A stretch of 23,348 bases of DNA from Chara braunii (Eukaryota; Streptophyta; Charophyceae; Charales; Characeae): positions 1,704,415 to 1,727,762 of the forward strand of contig BFEA01000147.1 of the NCBI GenBank assembly GCA_003427395.1, written 5' to 3'. Position 1 is the first letter of the stretch; each line of letters starts with the position of its first letter. Both the position numbers and the translations under genes were made by a program. This document shows, one piece after another, positions 1 through 7,712 of the stretch. The notes under the pieces are model-generated. The model searched no databases. It had not been told where the DNA came from and worked only from the letters and a program-made list of their open reading frames with translations.

Positions 1-159
1 TGTCGGACACAAAGCCTACTCGCGACTGGGTGTGACAGTGACAATCCTCTTCCCCTTGCAACGAAGAAATGACCCAGCGCTGTACCGACGCTGTCACACT
101 GCAGCAAGGCCGTCTTCGGCGACGGAATCCTTTGTCCCGACTCCCCCTCCTCTTAAATA

Positions 160-161
<2 letters not shown>

Positions 162-206
<45 letters not shown>
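162..206. repeat. (CT)n-(GT)n microsatellite
   Basis: A run of CT dinucleotides passes into a short GT run. It ends exactly where the Tn5 adapter sequence begins, so the low-complexity end may have helped the assembler bridge two unrelated fragments. Confidence 0.95.
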
Positions 207-244
207 CTGTCTCTTATACACATCTAGATGTGTATAAGAGACAG
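207..244. other. Tn5 mosaic-end dimer (Nextera mate-pair junction adapter), artefact
   Basis: The 38 bases are a perfect inverted pair of the 19-bp Tn5 mosaic end: CTGTCTCTTATACACATCT at 207-225, followed directly by its reverse complement at 226-244. This is the known circularisation junction of Nextera mate-pair libraries, not a natural Tn5/IS50 insertion, because no transposon body lies between the ends. Its presence in a contig means untrimmed reads were assembled. Bases 1-206 and 245 onward may come from loci several kilobases apart and in a different orientation. Sequence 245-452 holds nothing I recognise. Confidence 0.97.
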
Positions 245-452
245 ATCATGAACAAGGCGCGGACTCCAGCAACAAAGGAACAAATAAACGGTAGTCATCA
301 GAATACAAAAGATTAGACCGAAGACACAATGAAAGACACAATGACAAAGGTACAGCCCATGACAGAGAATGTAACCTTCTCTTAAATTAAATGCACGTGG
401 TACAGAGAGCGTCCAAATGCATCTAGAGTATTGTGTGGTGGGGCCCACTTAA

Positions 453-567
453 GGCCTCGCCACACCTCACTACCAGAATGCGCAAAATGGGCCATGCATT
501 TTCGGCAAAAACAAAGAAAGATACACCCCGTTTTGCCTTTTTCACATTCTATGAGGGGTGTAGCAAT
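453..567. mobile_element. Fold-back element, family A copy 1 (degenerate MITE-like)
   Basis: The left end GGCCTCGCCACACCTCACTA (453-472) continues to AGAATG. The right end, read on the minus strand from 564, is GCTACACCCCTCATAGAATG. The two are imperfect terminal inverted repeats around about 65 bp. The left terminus matches the ends of the copies near 1305, 1907, 3664 and 4390. It has no coding capacity, and its right end is the most decayed of the family. Confidence 0.4.
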
Positions 568-673
568 GCGCTCAATATGCTCCTCCTTCATTCTTGGCTG
601 TTGTTTGATCTTGGTAGTCTAAGGACAGGAACTGGGACCTCAGGTGAGTGGGACTTGGGCCTGGGCCTGGTAC

Positions 674-723
674 CTTCGTTAAACGTTTTTTTTTTTTTTT
701 TTTTTTTTTTTTCTTAGTTAAAC
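674..723. repeat. T27 tract between near-identical 11-bp direct repeats
   Basis: CTTCGTTAAAC at 674-684 and CTTAGTTAAAC at 713-723 (10 of 11 identical) bracket an uninterrupted T tract at 686-712. This looks like a target-site duplication around a bare poly(A) tail inserted on the minus strand. Chance or slippage cannot be excluded for such short repeats. Confidence 0.5.
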
Positions 724-884
724 TAAGTGTACTAGGGAACCGTTATCACCGGATTCTCCGCCTCATGAGCAATCATCATCAATCATCATCAACCATGAAC
801 CAGATTAATTTTTTTCTTTGTTTTTCAAATACGAACCAGATTGAAGGAATACTGACTCTAGGACTTATTTTTTTGGGGTAACTT

Positions 885-1048
885 CGGCGCAGTCACGAAA
901 ACAGTTTGTAATTGCACTTCAGGCAATCCCGCGAATACAACACACCCCCACGCGACCCCACCGGATCCAAAACGTAGGTCATATGCATTCAGCATTACCG
1001 GCCCTTTTGCCTCAAGTGCAATTACAAACTCAAACCCTGACTGCGCCG
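885..1048. mobile_element. Fold-back element, family C, 164 bp with 42-bp TIRs
   Basis: The left end CGGCGCAGTCACG (885 on) and the reverse complement of the right end (CGGCGCAGTCAGG, ending at 1048) align over 42 bases with 35 identities. The shared inner block is GTTTGTAATTGCACTT. The interior is about 80 bp and non-coding. The length and TIRs fit a MITE, a non-autonomous DNA-transposon derivative. I saw no convincing target-site duplication; the flanks are TT and TA. Confidence 0.75.
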
Positions 1049-1068
1049 TAGTTTTCTCTATTTTTTTT

Positions 1069-1069
1069 N

Positions 1070-1120
<51 letters not shown>
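1069..1120. repeat. (GA)n microsatellite preceded by an N
   Basis: A pure GA run of about 50 bases begins after a single undetermined base at 1069. The N next to a simple repeat is typical of gap closing or scaffolding. Confidence 0.95.
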
Positions 1121-1121
<1 letters not shown>

Positions 1122-1152
1122 CTACATATCCCTCCCGATCCATCTTACACCA

Positions 1153-1288
1153 GGGGTGAGGTCCCACTAGGAATCTGGTCGTGTTTTAAACACAGATGCG
1201 GGAGAGCAGTTCAATTCTGCTTCTTTCCACAAACAAGTCCAGATTCATGTGCTCAATCCAATCCTCTTTGCTAGTGGGACCTCGCCCC
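1153..1288. mobile_element. Fold-back element, family E, 136 bp with 18-bp TIRs
   Basis: GGGGTGAGGTCCCACTAG at 1153-1170 and CTAGTGGGACCTCGCCCC at 1271-1288 are inverted repeats with 17 of 18 identical. The interior of about 100 bp has no coding capacity. The termini share the GTCCCACT core with sequences at 1788, 1895 and 2028 and their inverted forms at 647 and 2144, so this family recurs locally. Confidence 0.7.
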
Positions 1289-1304
1289 AGGGCTTTTGAA
1301 CCTG

Positions 1305-1467
1305 AGCTCGCCGCACAACTCTCGAAACCAAAAAAAAGTCGGACTGCATCTCCCGCCCAACGTGGGAAGATGCATCCGTTACTATTCGTAGTAACGGATG
1401 CATCTTGCCGCTCTTAGGGGGAAGATGCACGAGTACTATTTTCGTTTCAGCAGTGGTGTGGCGAGGC
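1305..1467. mobile_element. Fold-back element, family A copy 2
   Basis: The left terminus GCTCGCCGCACAACTCTCG (from 1305) and the minus-strand reading of the right end (GCCTCGCCACACCACTGCTG, from 1467) both run into GAAAC, giving imperfect TIRs of about 23 bp. The interior carries the perfect hairpin at 1367-1406 and four alternating copies of a TGCATCTTCCC-like motif. Confidence 0.55.
1367..1406. repeat. Perfect 18-bp hairpin with TTCG loop
   Basis: The arm AAGATGCATCCGTTACTA (1367-1384) is followed by TTCG and then the exact reverse complement (1389-1406). It lies inside fold-back element A copy 2. Perfect identity in an otherwise decayed neighbourhood suggests either recent origin or maintenance by gene conversion between arms. 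Confidence 0.9.
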
Positions 1468-1562
1468 CCTTTGCTGGGTCTATTGGATCGGAGTCACGGC
1501 GGCAATCCTGTCCTGGTCTAGACCAGATCAATACTGTTCTTATATTGCAATTATTCCCGAAA

Positions 1563-1615
1563 ATATATATATATATATATTACCGGGCAGTTCTATTTGA
1601 CGATATATATATATA
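1563..1615. repeat. Two (AT)n tracts
   Basis: AT runs at 1563-1580 and 1603-1615 are separated by 22 bases. Each is accompanied by a TTGCAATTATT copy (before the first, after the second), so the segment may be a small local duplication. I see nothing else in 1468-1785. Confidence 0.85.
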
Positions 1616-1785
1616 TTGCAATTATTGGGCCTCGCTCCACGACAACTCAACCAAATGTGCAAATTGAGAGTGAATCTTCCGCTAGAATATGGAAAGATTT
1701 ACCGCCAGGGCTGGGCAATTTACGCGCCTGCTGCCTGCCTGGGGGATGCGGTAGCCATGTCTCAGGCCCTGACTGCCCCGGAGGG

Positions 1786-1905
1786 GCAAGTCCCACTTTT
1801 TTTTTTTTTTTTTTTTTTTTTATTTAAATGCGGAGTTTTCCATCCGCTAATTACAAATTTCTAGAGATTTATCACTCTCTGAGATGTACGTTGCAAGTCC
1901 CACTT
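1786..1905 (-). mobile_element. Short retroposed sequence with poly(A) tail and 13-bp target duplication (candidate)
   Basis: The 13-mer GCAAGTCCCACTT occurs perfectly at 1786-1798 and 1893-1905. Between them lie a T tract (to 1821) and about 70 bp of unique sequence. Read on the minus strand this is body, poly(A), target-site duplication: the footprint of LINE-mediated retroposition. I do not recognise the body and see no tRNA- or 5S-like promoter boxes, so it may be a processed RNA fragment. Against this, the same 13-mer (one change) recurs at 2026-2038, so it could be a family terminus. Confidence 0.4.
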
Positions 1906-1906
1906 A

Positions 1907-2012
1907 GGGCCTCGCCGCACCACTCTCGAAATGTGAAAAAGACAAAAATGTGGCGCGTGCATCCGGTCATGTTCTAGCGGGAAGTTCATTCTCATTTTGC
2001 ACATTTCGAGAG
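1907..2012. mobile_element. Fold-back element, family A copy 3
   Basis: The left terminus GGGCCTCGCCGCACCA (1907 on) leads into a perfect 13-bp inverted pair, CTCTCGAAATGTG (1923-1935) and CACATTTCGAGAG (2000-2012). The interior shares GTGCATC, CATGTTCT and GGGAAGTTCATTCTCATTTT with copy 4 near 3720, confirming common ancestry. The outer part of the right terminus is replaced by unrelated sequence. Confidence 0.6.
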
Positions 2013-2025
2013 ACTCAGTTACGTG

Positions 2026-2155
2026 GCAAGTCCCACCTAGCCGAATTCACGATATCTGACCGTAGATTACGAACATCGTCATTCGCCCAGAAACGAANTA
2101 TTAAAAAAAAAAAAAAAAAAAAAAAAAAGGTATGGGCCGGGCCAAGTGGGACTTG
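2026..2155. mobile_element. Inverted-repeat-bounded segment with A-tract and an N
   Basis: CAAGTCCCAC near 2027-2036 and GTGGGACTTG near 2146-2155 are a perfect 10-bp inverted pair around about 110 bp. The segment contains an A tract (2103-2128) and an undetermined base at 2098. It may be another member of the GTCCCAC-ended family, but the TIR is short. Confidence 0.35.
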
Positions 2156-2166
2156 TTGAGTAAACA

Positions 2167-2295
2167 CTTACGGCATACTCACACTGGTACTTTACTAAAT
2201 GCATGTGACTTCAATTACGACCGTACTTGACTGTATTTGACCGCGATTACGTCCAGAAATAAGTAAAAAAAATGGCAGTGTGAGTATGCCCTTAC
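2167..2295. mobile_element. Fold-back element, family B copy 1, 129 bp
   Basis: CTTACGGCATACTCACACTG (2167-2186) and the minus-strand reading of 2276-2295, GTAAGGGCATACTCACACTG, form a TIR whose shared core is GGCATACTCACACTG. The interior is non-coding. Length, TIR core and internal pieces match copy 2 at 2641-2767. Confidence 0.65.
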
Positions 2296-2501
2296 TTAGA
2301 CAAAGTAGATCATCCAGAATGCATACGACATTTGCCTACTTACAGATGTCATTGAGCGCTTATCATTAAACCGGCACAGCAGAAGTCAAGACCATGCCAT
2401 CAAACAGCAAGCTAAAGACATTCCATGCCATTTGGGTGAGCAAGGAGCAGACGAAGAACTTCAAGACGAGAAAAAAATGAAAAAGAGAAAAAAAAGAGAT
2501 G

Positions 2502-2534
2502 AAAGAAGAAGAAGAAGAAGAAGAAGAAGAAGAG
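2502..2534. repeat. (GAA)n microsatellite
   Basis: A run of about ten GAA units sits in a purine-rich stretch from 2461. Open frames here on both strands are products of the repeat (poly-Arg/Lys or poly-Ser/Leu), not genes. Confidence 0.95.
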
Positions 2535-2640
2535 AAAAGAGGAGAGAAACCCACGCAGTGTTGAATAAAGGTTTCCCGAAGGCGACGTTGGGTCGAAAAA
2601 AATTACAGCAATGAAGTTTGGACTTGGCCCCCGCCTCTGA

Positions 2641-2767
2641 GGTCACACTCATACTAGGACCTTTTGTTCTAGTAAGCTGTGGACGCAATCGAAGCCAGAT
2701 TCATCTGGGTCTCTCCGTGATTGCGGTCAGATACATTTTGAAAAGTCCTCGTGTGAGTATGCCCTGA
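2641..2767. mobile_element. Fold-back element, family B copy 2, ~127 bp
   Basis: The left end GGTCACACTCATACTAGGAC and the minus-strand right end GGGCATACTCACACGAGGAC match at about 15 of 20 positions. An inner inverted pair (GACGCAATC near 2682, GATTGCGGTC near 2719) makes nearly the whole element a palindrome. It is the same size as copy 1. Confidence 0.5.
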
Positions 2768-2829
2768 GGATACCAGAAGTTACATCAATAGCGAGCGGTC
2801 AGGTTTGGTTTGCAAAATTCGAAATTTCG

Positions 2830-2863
2830 CCGCCAAGCCGAGTTTTTTTCTTTTCTTTTTTTT

Positions 2864-2895
<32 letters not shown>

Positions 2896-2916
2896 TTTTT
2901 TCCGCCAAGTCGAGTT
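2830..2916. repeat. ~57-nt T-rich tract between 15-bp direct repeats
   Basis: CCGCCAAGCCGAGTT (2830-2844) and CCGCCAAGTCGAGTT (2902-2916) differ at one base and bracket a tract of T with three interrupting C. This resembles target-site duplication around an inserted poly(A) with no body. Confidence 0.6.
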
Positions 2917-2980
2917 GGAATGCGCCTGGATGTTAACTTCCGCACGTGCATGCTCAGCACCTGCACGTGCTCAGACAGAG

Positions 2981-3101
2981 GCGACTTCTGAGCTGCAAAA
3001 ATAGATTTTTATTTTTATTTCTATTTTTATTTTTATTTTTATTTTTATTTTTATTTTTTTTAGCTGCCTCCGGCTCATCGGGAAACAGCCTTAGAAGTCG
3101 C
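2981..3101. repeat. (TTTTTA)n repeat inside a 15-bp inverted repeat
   Basis: GCGACTTCTGAGCTG (2981-2995) and, on the minus strand from 3101, GCGACTTCTAAGGCTG are inverted partners. A hexanucleotide TTTTTA array (about 3004-3061) lies between them. The arms could be TIRs of another small element disrupted by repeat expansion. Confidence 0.4.
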
Positions 3102-3549
3102 TTTTTTTTTTTATATATATATATTTTTTAACCAAAACGAGTGATTCATTTCAAAGCCAAGGACAGGGGCCCGGGAATACACCCCACATAGCAACCCGGT
3201 ACATCAACATGCTCGGGCCAATACCCAGCTGTAGGCTCCTGGAAATCGGGTCCAGTGTCCCATTACTTTCAAAAGGAAAAAGAAAAAATTAAGTCATAAA
3301 GGAAAATAGGTGCCTCCCCACTAGGTTTATCAAACTAAATGCTCCTTCCAGTCCAAATTGGTATTACAACACTATCAGCACCAAATCAGGTCTTACACAT
3401 TTGTTCCCAATGAACCAAGAATCTAAAAGCCTTGAAATCAGATAAGGACCAGATCAGCACCCTCTCAGCATCTGTAATGCTGTCTGATTAGATTGTATTT
3501 CAAGGTCTGACTGGCCGGTGATCCCATAGAAGCTTTGAGTAGATCAGTC
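3102..3549. other. No gene seen
   Basis: A T/AT-rich start (to about 3130) is followed by ordinary complexity. I recognise no gene, RNA or repeat. Confidence 0.6.
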
Positions 3550-3630
3550 GCATTTTCAACCCCCTTATTGGTGCAGTCCCCTGGGAGGGAAAACTCGTCC
3601 TTTTCTATGAGGACGATGAAAGAGGCGGAG
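3550..3630. repeat. 81-bp direct repeat, left copy
   Basis: This segment and 3845-3925 are about 90% identical over 81 bases; the longest identical block includes GAGGGAAAACTCGTCC. The copies are 295 bp apart and bracket fold-back element A copy 4. Confidence 0.85.
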
Positions 3631-3663
3631 TCATTAGAGGAGGCCGTTCCAAGGGCGCGACTG

Positions 3664-3788
3664 GGCGTCGCCATACCATTATCGAAATGTGACAAAGACA
3701 AAAATTGTAAATTTGGCGGGTGCATCTGGCCATGTTCTTGCGGGAAGTTCATTCTCATTTTGGACATTTCGGCAGTGGTGTGTCGCCA
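3664..3788. mobile_element. Fold-back element, family A copy 4
   Basis: The left end GGCGTCGCCATACCATTATC leads into GAAATGT. The minus-strand right end is GGCGACACACCACTGCC followed by GAAATGT. The interior is close to copy 3 (GGGAAGTTCATTCTCATTTT). A second left terminus (CGCCACACCACACCACTCAC, from about 3784) overlaps its right end, so a partial fifth copy abuts it. Confidence 0.6.
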
Positions 3789-3844
3789 CACCACACCACT
3801 CACTAAATGTGAAACAGACAAAAGTGCAGACGCCCTTAGAAGAC

Positions 3845-3925
3845 GCATTTTCAAGCCCCCTATTGGAGCAGGCCCTTGCGAGGGAAAACTCGTCCTTTTC
3901 TATGAGCACGATGAAAGAGGCTGAG
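3845..3925. repeat. 81-bp direct repeat, right copy
   Basis: Partner of 3550-3630. Both strands stay open through both copies, so overlapping frames appear here in every direction. With no recognisable protein I do not call a gene. Confidence 0.85.
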
Positions 3926-4130
3926 GGTGGCACCCCACAGGAAAAAGGATGGAAAAACAGGTCGGCCACAAAAAACAGAAGACCCCTGATGAGACTGGCA
4001 CGGCGGCCAGTTGAAACCGGTAGGGTCCTTGCGCCGTTTAGACCAGCAGTCGGCATGATCGATGTTTTTAAACTCTGGTCAAGTCGCGTTCGGGTTTTTT
4101 TACTTACCGTGTGTCATTCTGCCATCTATC

Positions 4131-4136
4131 TTTCTT

Positions 4137-4171
<35 letters not shown>

Positions 4172-4178
4172 TTCTCCT

Positions 4179-4210
<32 letters not shown>

Positions 4211-4224
4211 TTCTTCTTCTTTTT
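4131..4224. repeat. (TTC)n microsatellite, ~94 bp
   Basis: A pyrimidine-only tract of TTC units with a few CTC interruptions. The long plus-strand open frame ending here is a low-complexity artefact. Confidence 0.95.
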
Positions 4225-4310
4225 AAGTGTGTCTGATTCTCGTTGTTGAGTAACACATACACAATAAACGGGCAAAGAATTCTGTAAAGATGGAAAGTAG
4301 GTGGTGGATT

Positions 4311-4346
4311 TTTTTTATTTTTATTTTTTATTTTTATTTTTTTTTA
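4311..4346. repeat. T-rich (TTTTTA)-like tract
   Basis: T runs broken by single A residues, the same unit type as at 3004-3061. Confidence 0.85.
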
Positions 4347-4389
4347 ACCATGAGAAACTTCAATTGAGGCCGGGGACCTCACAATTCAC

Positions 4390-4754
4390 GGCCTCGCCAC
4401 ACCACTCTTGAAAACTCTTTTAGCCTCTTCACACTTGGGCAGTCAAGCGCTGTCAGAGTCACTGTGGCCCTTGAAACCCTTTCAAGAGCATCTCTCGAAA
4501 GATTGGAGCCTGCAACTGGTGCGATTTCAAGCATCCTTGGCCGAACCCTTGAGGGAGTACCTAGTTTCAACAGTTGTCACCATGCGAAAAAAAACAAAGC
4601 TGTATAACTGTCGTTTGTCATCCTGTGTCCAATGGCATGGCCATTTCGGGAGTGCTGTGTGGTGAGGGGCCGAAAACTCTTGAAAACCCTACTCTTAAGA
4701 AAGTCTGACAGCTCTTGACATATTTCCCCGTTTCAAGAGTGGTGTGGTGAGGCC
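4390..4754. mobile_element. Fold-back element, family A, long member, 365 bp
   Basis: GGCCTCGCCACACCACTCTT (4390 on) and the minus-strand reading from 4754, GGCCTCACCACACCACTCTT, are near-perfect TIRs of about 24 bp running into GAAA. A third, internal terminus (GAGTGCTGTGTGGTGAGG near 4650) suggests nesting or a composite of two copies. The interior shows no transposase reading frame. This is the best-preserved family A pair of ends. Confidence 0.75.
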
Positions 4755-5340
4755 CTCAACCTGGAGTTATCCCGGCAGCCTTAGACGGTTTCGCTTACAG
4801 CCAACAGGGGTGGAGAACGAAGAAGAAACACTCATACTTTACTCGAAACTGGAAGCTTTATGAAATCCTGACTACCTCTCAATGCTTGATTCTCATACAT
4901 CATCACAATATGGACTAACCCTTGTGAGTCACCATGTCTCAGGGTTCTCCTTGTCTACTGTACTCTAAGACTAAACTATCACCCTATACTACCTCTCCTA
5001 TTCTAAACTTACATTACGCAGGCCTACCCCGCGTGACACCGGCCTAAACCGACCGGTTGGAACAGCAGTTCCCAGTCACCATGGTACTCTTCCACCCACC
5101 ACCCCTAAGTGACCTCCTGCGGTCTGCCCCGCAAACGGAGATACCCTGGTTCATAAGGAACCCGGATAACTACCCTACCTAGACAGCCACTTGGAGACTA
5201 CCAGGCCCCGGGTGGTATGCATGTGATGAGCCAGGATCCGTACTCGGCGGTTTCCCGTACCCCTAAGGGAAAATCCCACATGGAACCCCCAAAGCACGGA
5301 TTCAAGATATTGGGAAAAACGGTGCTTCATTTTTCTTTTT
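4755..5340. other. No gene seen
   Basis: Mixed-complexity sequence without long frames, inverted repeats or RNA-like folds that I can support. Confidence 0.55.
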
Positions 5341-5640
5341 CTTTCCTTTTTCTTTTGTTTAAGAGGGACGGAGTAGAAAATGTAATTCGGGTCTTGTGTG
5401 GCCGGTTAGCGGCCGCGCCAGAGAATTCAAGAAACGGTTGGGAACTAGCGGGAGTAGGAGTTTTGAATTTTTTTCTTTTTGCGCACGGCTGTTTCGAATT
5501 TTCGCGCGCTGCGTAAACCCGTCCTCCCGCTCTGCATTCCCGCGCCATCTTCCCTTCTTGCTATGTATCTCCCTCCTGCATGTCTGTTCGTCTTCCCTCT
5601 AAGCAAAGTCTGATCCCCTCCTTCTCCTTTCCCTGCGGAT

Positions 5641-5836
5641 GATTGGCTGTCTGATTGGGATAATCGGAGCAATGTGGTGACCACGGAAAGCGCACCCCAC
5701 TTGGACGACCACCCCAATCGCGCAGACCATTCGACTCGCCTCCTTCGACTCTTCTGGAAACTCTCCCCCTCTTTTGTCCTGCTCATCTACACCCCGTGCT
5801 TTGCGCAGCCTCTCTGCCGCCTTCCGCGCTATAAAT
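5641..5836 (+). promoter_or_regulatory. Candidate core promoter (CCAAT boxes + TATAAAT)
   Basis: GATTGG (an inverted CCAAT box) occurs at 5641-5646 and 5653-5658. CCAATC is at 5714-5719, and TATAAAT within a GC-rich context is at 5830-5836. Order and spacing suit a plus-strand eukaryotic promoter with a start near 5860. No convincing downstream gene was found, so the elements may be chance or belong to a gene whose exons I cannot delimit. Confidence 0.3.
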
Positions 5837-6064
5837 TCTGCCAAACCCTTCCTCTCACTTTCTTTGATCTCGGCTGTAAGCTGCGCAAGCTATGCGCGAA
5901 GCCCGCTGCAGCGGAAAGGCTCGACGTGCCCCGTGGTGGGCGGAGTGACGGCGGTTGGCGGAGTAAGCGGTGGACTTGGGGTAGGCCAGTCGGAGGGAGA
6001 CAGAAGGTTAACCAACCCCCAAAATTTCACCCCGATTTATAAGAAAACCAAAGGGCCATTTTAA
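5774..6064 (+). other. Open frame, 96 codons, transit-peptide-like composition
   Basis: The frame opens with MSCSSTPRALRSLSAAFRA and stays rich in Ser, Ala, Arg and Leu with few acidic residues, as in plastid or mitochondrial targeting sequences. A Gly/Val-rich stretch follows. AAG|GTTAAC at about 6007 could be a splice donor. The putative TATA box lies inside this frame, so promoter and first exon cannot both be right. No family recognised. Confidence 0.15.
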
Positions 6065-7681
6065 CCATACTTCACACCAATCTATAGAGTGCGCTTCTTA
6101 CTAATGGAGGTACGGAGCAGTGGTGGAGATCAGACGCCGACAGCAGCAGGCCCTTGTGGCTATGGTTGCCGGTGGTCTTGACGGATTGGTTGGGGACTGG
6201 GCCCGGAGTGGCCAGTCGTGAGAATTCTGTATTTTTAAAGACGAAGTTTTTCTCAATTGCTGCTTTGTCCCCGTGTGATGTGTGTACGACTCCAAAGGTT
6301 GGTAGTCCGTTGTGCATGTCGGGTATAACAATCTATGGATGTTTAAGGATTCATTATGGGCTCTCTGGTATGCATGTGTGTGTGCGGAAGAATTGAGTGT
6401 CGATTGCTTGCACAAGGGCATGAATGCGGCGGGTCTTTCTGTCTCCCTTCCTTTTGATCAAATCGCGCGAGCATGTGTGTGATACGCACCAACCTCCTTT
6501 CCCCATCTCTCTCTCTTTCTCTATTGGGCACTGGTCGGGATACCAAGAAGAGACGGAGAAAGGCATCCGGCGCATCCGTCTTCAGCGGTATTCGTTGATC
6601 TTTGGATGGAGTCAGGTTTCGTCCCGACGGACGGAAGCGCGGGCCGGGGAACGAGCTCGGACCTTGGCTCAGAGCGTCGCATCGCGCTTCTGCCCTTCCC
6701 GATTGCAGACGATGATGGCATATACTGCGATGCGGACGTGCAGAGCCTACTGCAGCGCACTGAGCCAACTCACCTTTACAATCCGACTCAGGCGTGCCAC
6801 ATAGGCGGGAGTGGGTTTGTGCTGATTGAGCGATTTGCATCGCCACCTTTAATTTTGCCGTACACCGACCTCACAGTGCTGCCCTGGTCCGCTGTGCACA
6901 CCATCTGGCGACCGCGGTTTAATTGTCATTGGTGTCACCAGGGAGATTCGTGCTCGTGGCGGCGGTTGGTCCTGGGCTACGAAGGGGCTGCCCGATTCCC
7001 CAAGCTCTCCTGTAACGCGGGTGCGCTCCCCGCTCATTTCCGAACCTAGGTCCCATCGACCTGTCCGACCCCGGGCGAGTCCGTGCCGCGCTGTCCGCAC
7101 GGACTCAACGAGTCCGACAACGACGCCTGAACCTGCCTCCGGGGCTTCCGCCCCCAAGGGCCGCGCGTACCCTGCGCCTCGAGGAACGGAACTCTGCCCC
7201 TGTCGGCCTCGTTTTTCTTCTCGTCTCTCGTTTTTTTTTTCTTTCTTTCCGAAAAAGGATGGCGGTCGGGTCGTAGGACACCGCCCTCCCATCATCTGCC
7301 TTCGTCGTCAGCTCAAATCCTCGCGCTTGCACCTCAGGCCGAAGCCAGAGTCCCCCGCTTCGTTCGGATGACTCAACCCCCACGGCCAAAAATCCTCGGC
7401 TACGCCCCCAATAACTCTGATCGACGTTCAAAGTACGGAAGGCTGCGCGGGGCGTGAGGTTGGCATCAGAGCTGGTTTGTTTCGGCTCAGAGGTTTCCTT
7501 AGGACGACTGTCCATTTTTGTTAAAAATCTGTTTTATTCGTGTAAACTCTCTTTCCTTCCTTTTTTTTGTCTGTATTGAGTACGGATAGGCTGGCGCCCC
7601 GGCGCCGCAGACCGCGAAAGGTAATTAGAGTCAACCAAAGGGGCAAGGGCAAAACCAACCTCGAGTTATGGTGGAACCCGG
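6065..7681. other. Gene-poor, GC-rich stretch with unconvincing open frames
   Basis: Several frames of 100-167 codons overlap on both strands (for example 6343-6846 minus, 6606-7049 plus, 7105-7515 minus). None has recognisable domains, and the opposing frames are equally long, as expected from GC-rich non-coding DNA. Unrecognised exons cannot be excluded. Confidence 0.4.
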
Positions 7682-7690
7682 TGTCGTATC

Positions 7691-7712
7691 AAATACCCTT
7701 ACAAGGGTATTT
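7691..7712. repeat. Perfect 10-bp palindrome at LTR start
   Basis: AAATACCCTT, then AC, then AAGGGTATTT, nine bases inside the left edge of the repeat. The right repeat has the same site with mismatches in both arms. Confidence 0.85.

Noticed and set aside
207-244. Natural Tn5/IS50 insertion
   Set aside because: Only the two 19-bp mosaic ends are present, head to head, with no transposon body; this is the library adapter.
3689-4249. 186-codon plus-strand open frame, the longest in the window
   Set aside because: It runs through fold-back element A copy 4, the 81-bp duplicate and the (TTC)n tract; the tail is repeat-encoded and opposing frames are equally open.
6343-6846. 167-codon minus-strand open frame
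   Set aside because: Composition looks like GC-rich non-coding sequence, with no recognisable domain and overlapping plus-strand frames of similar length.
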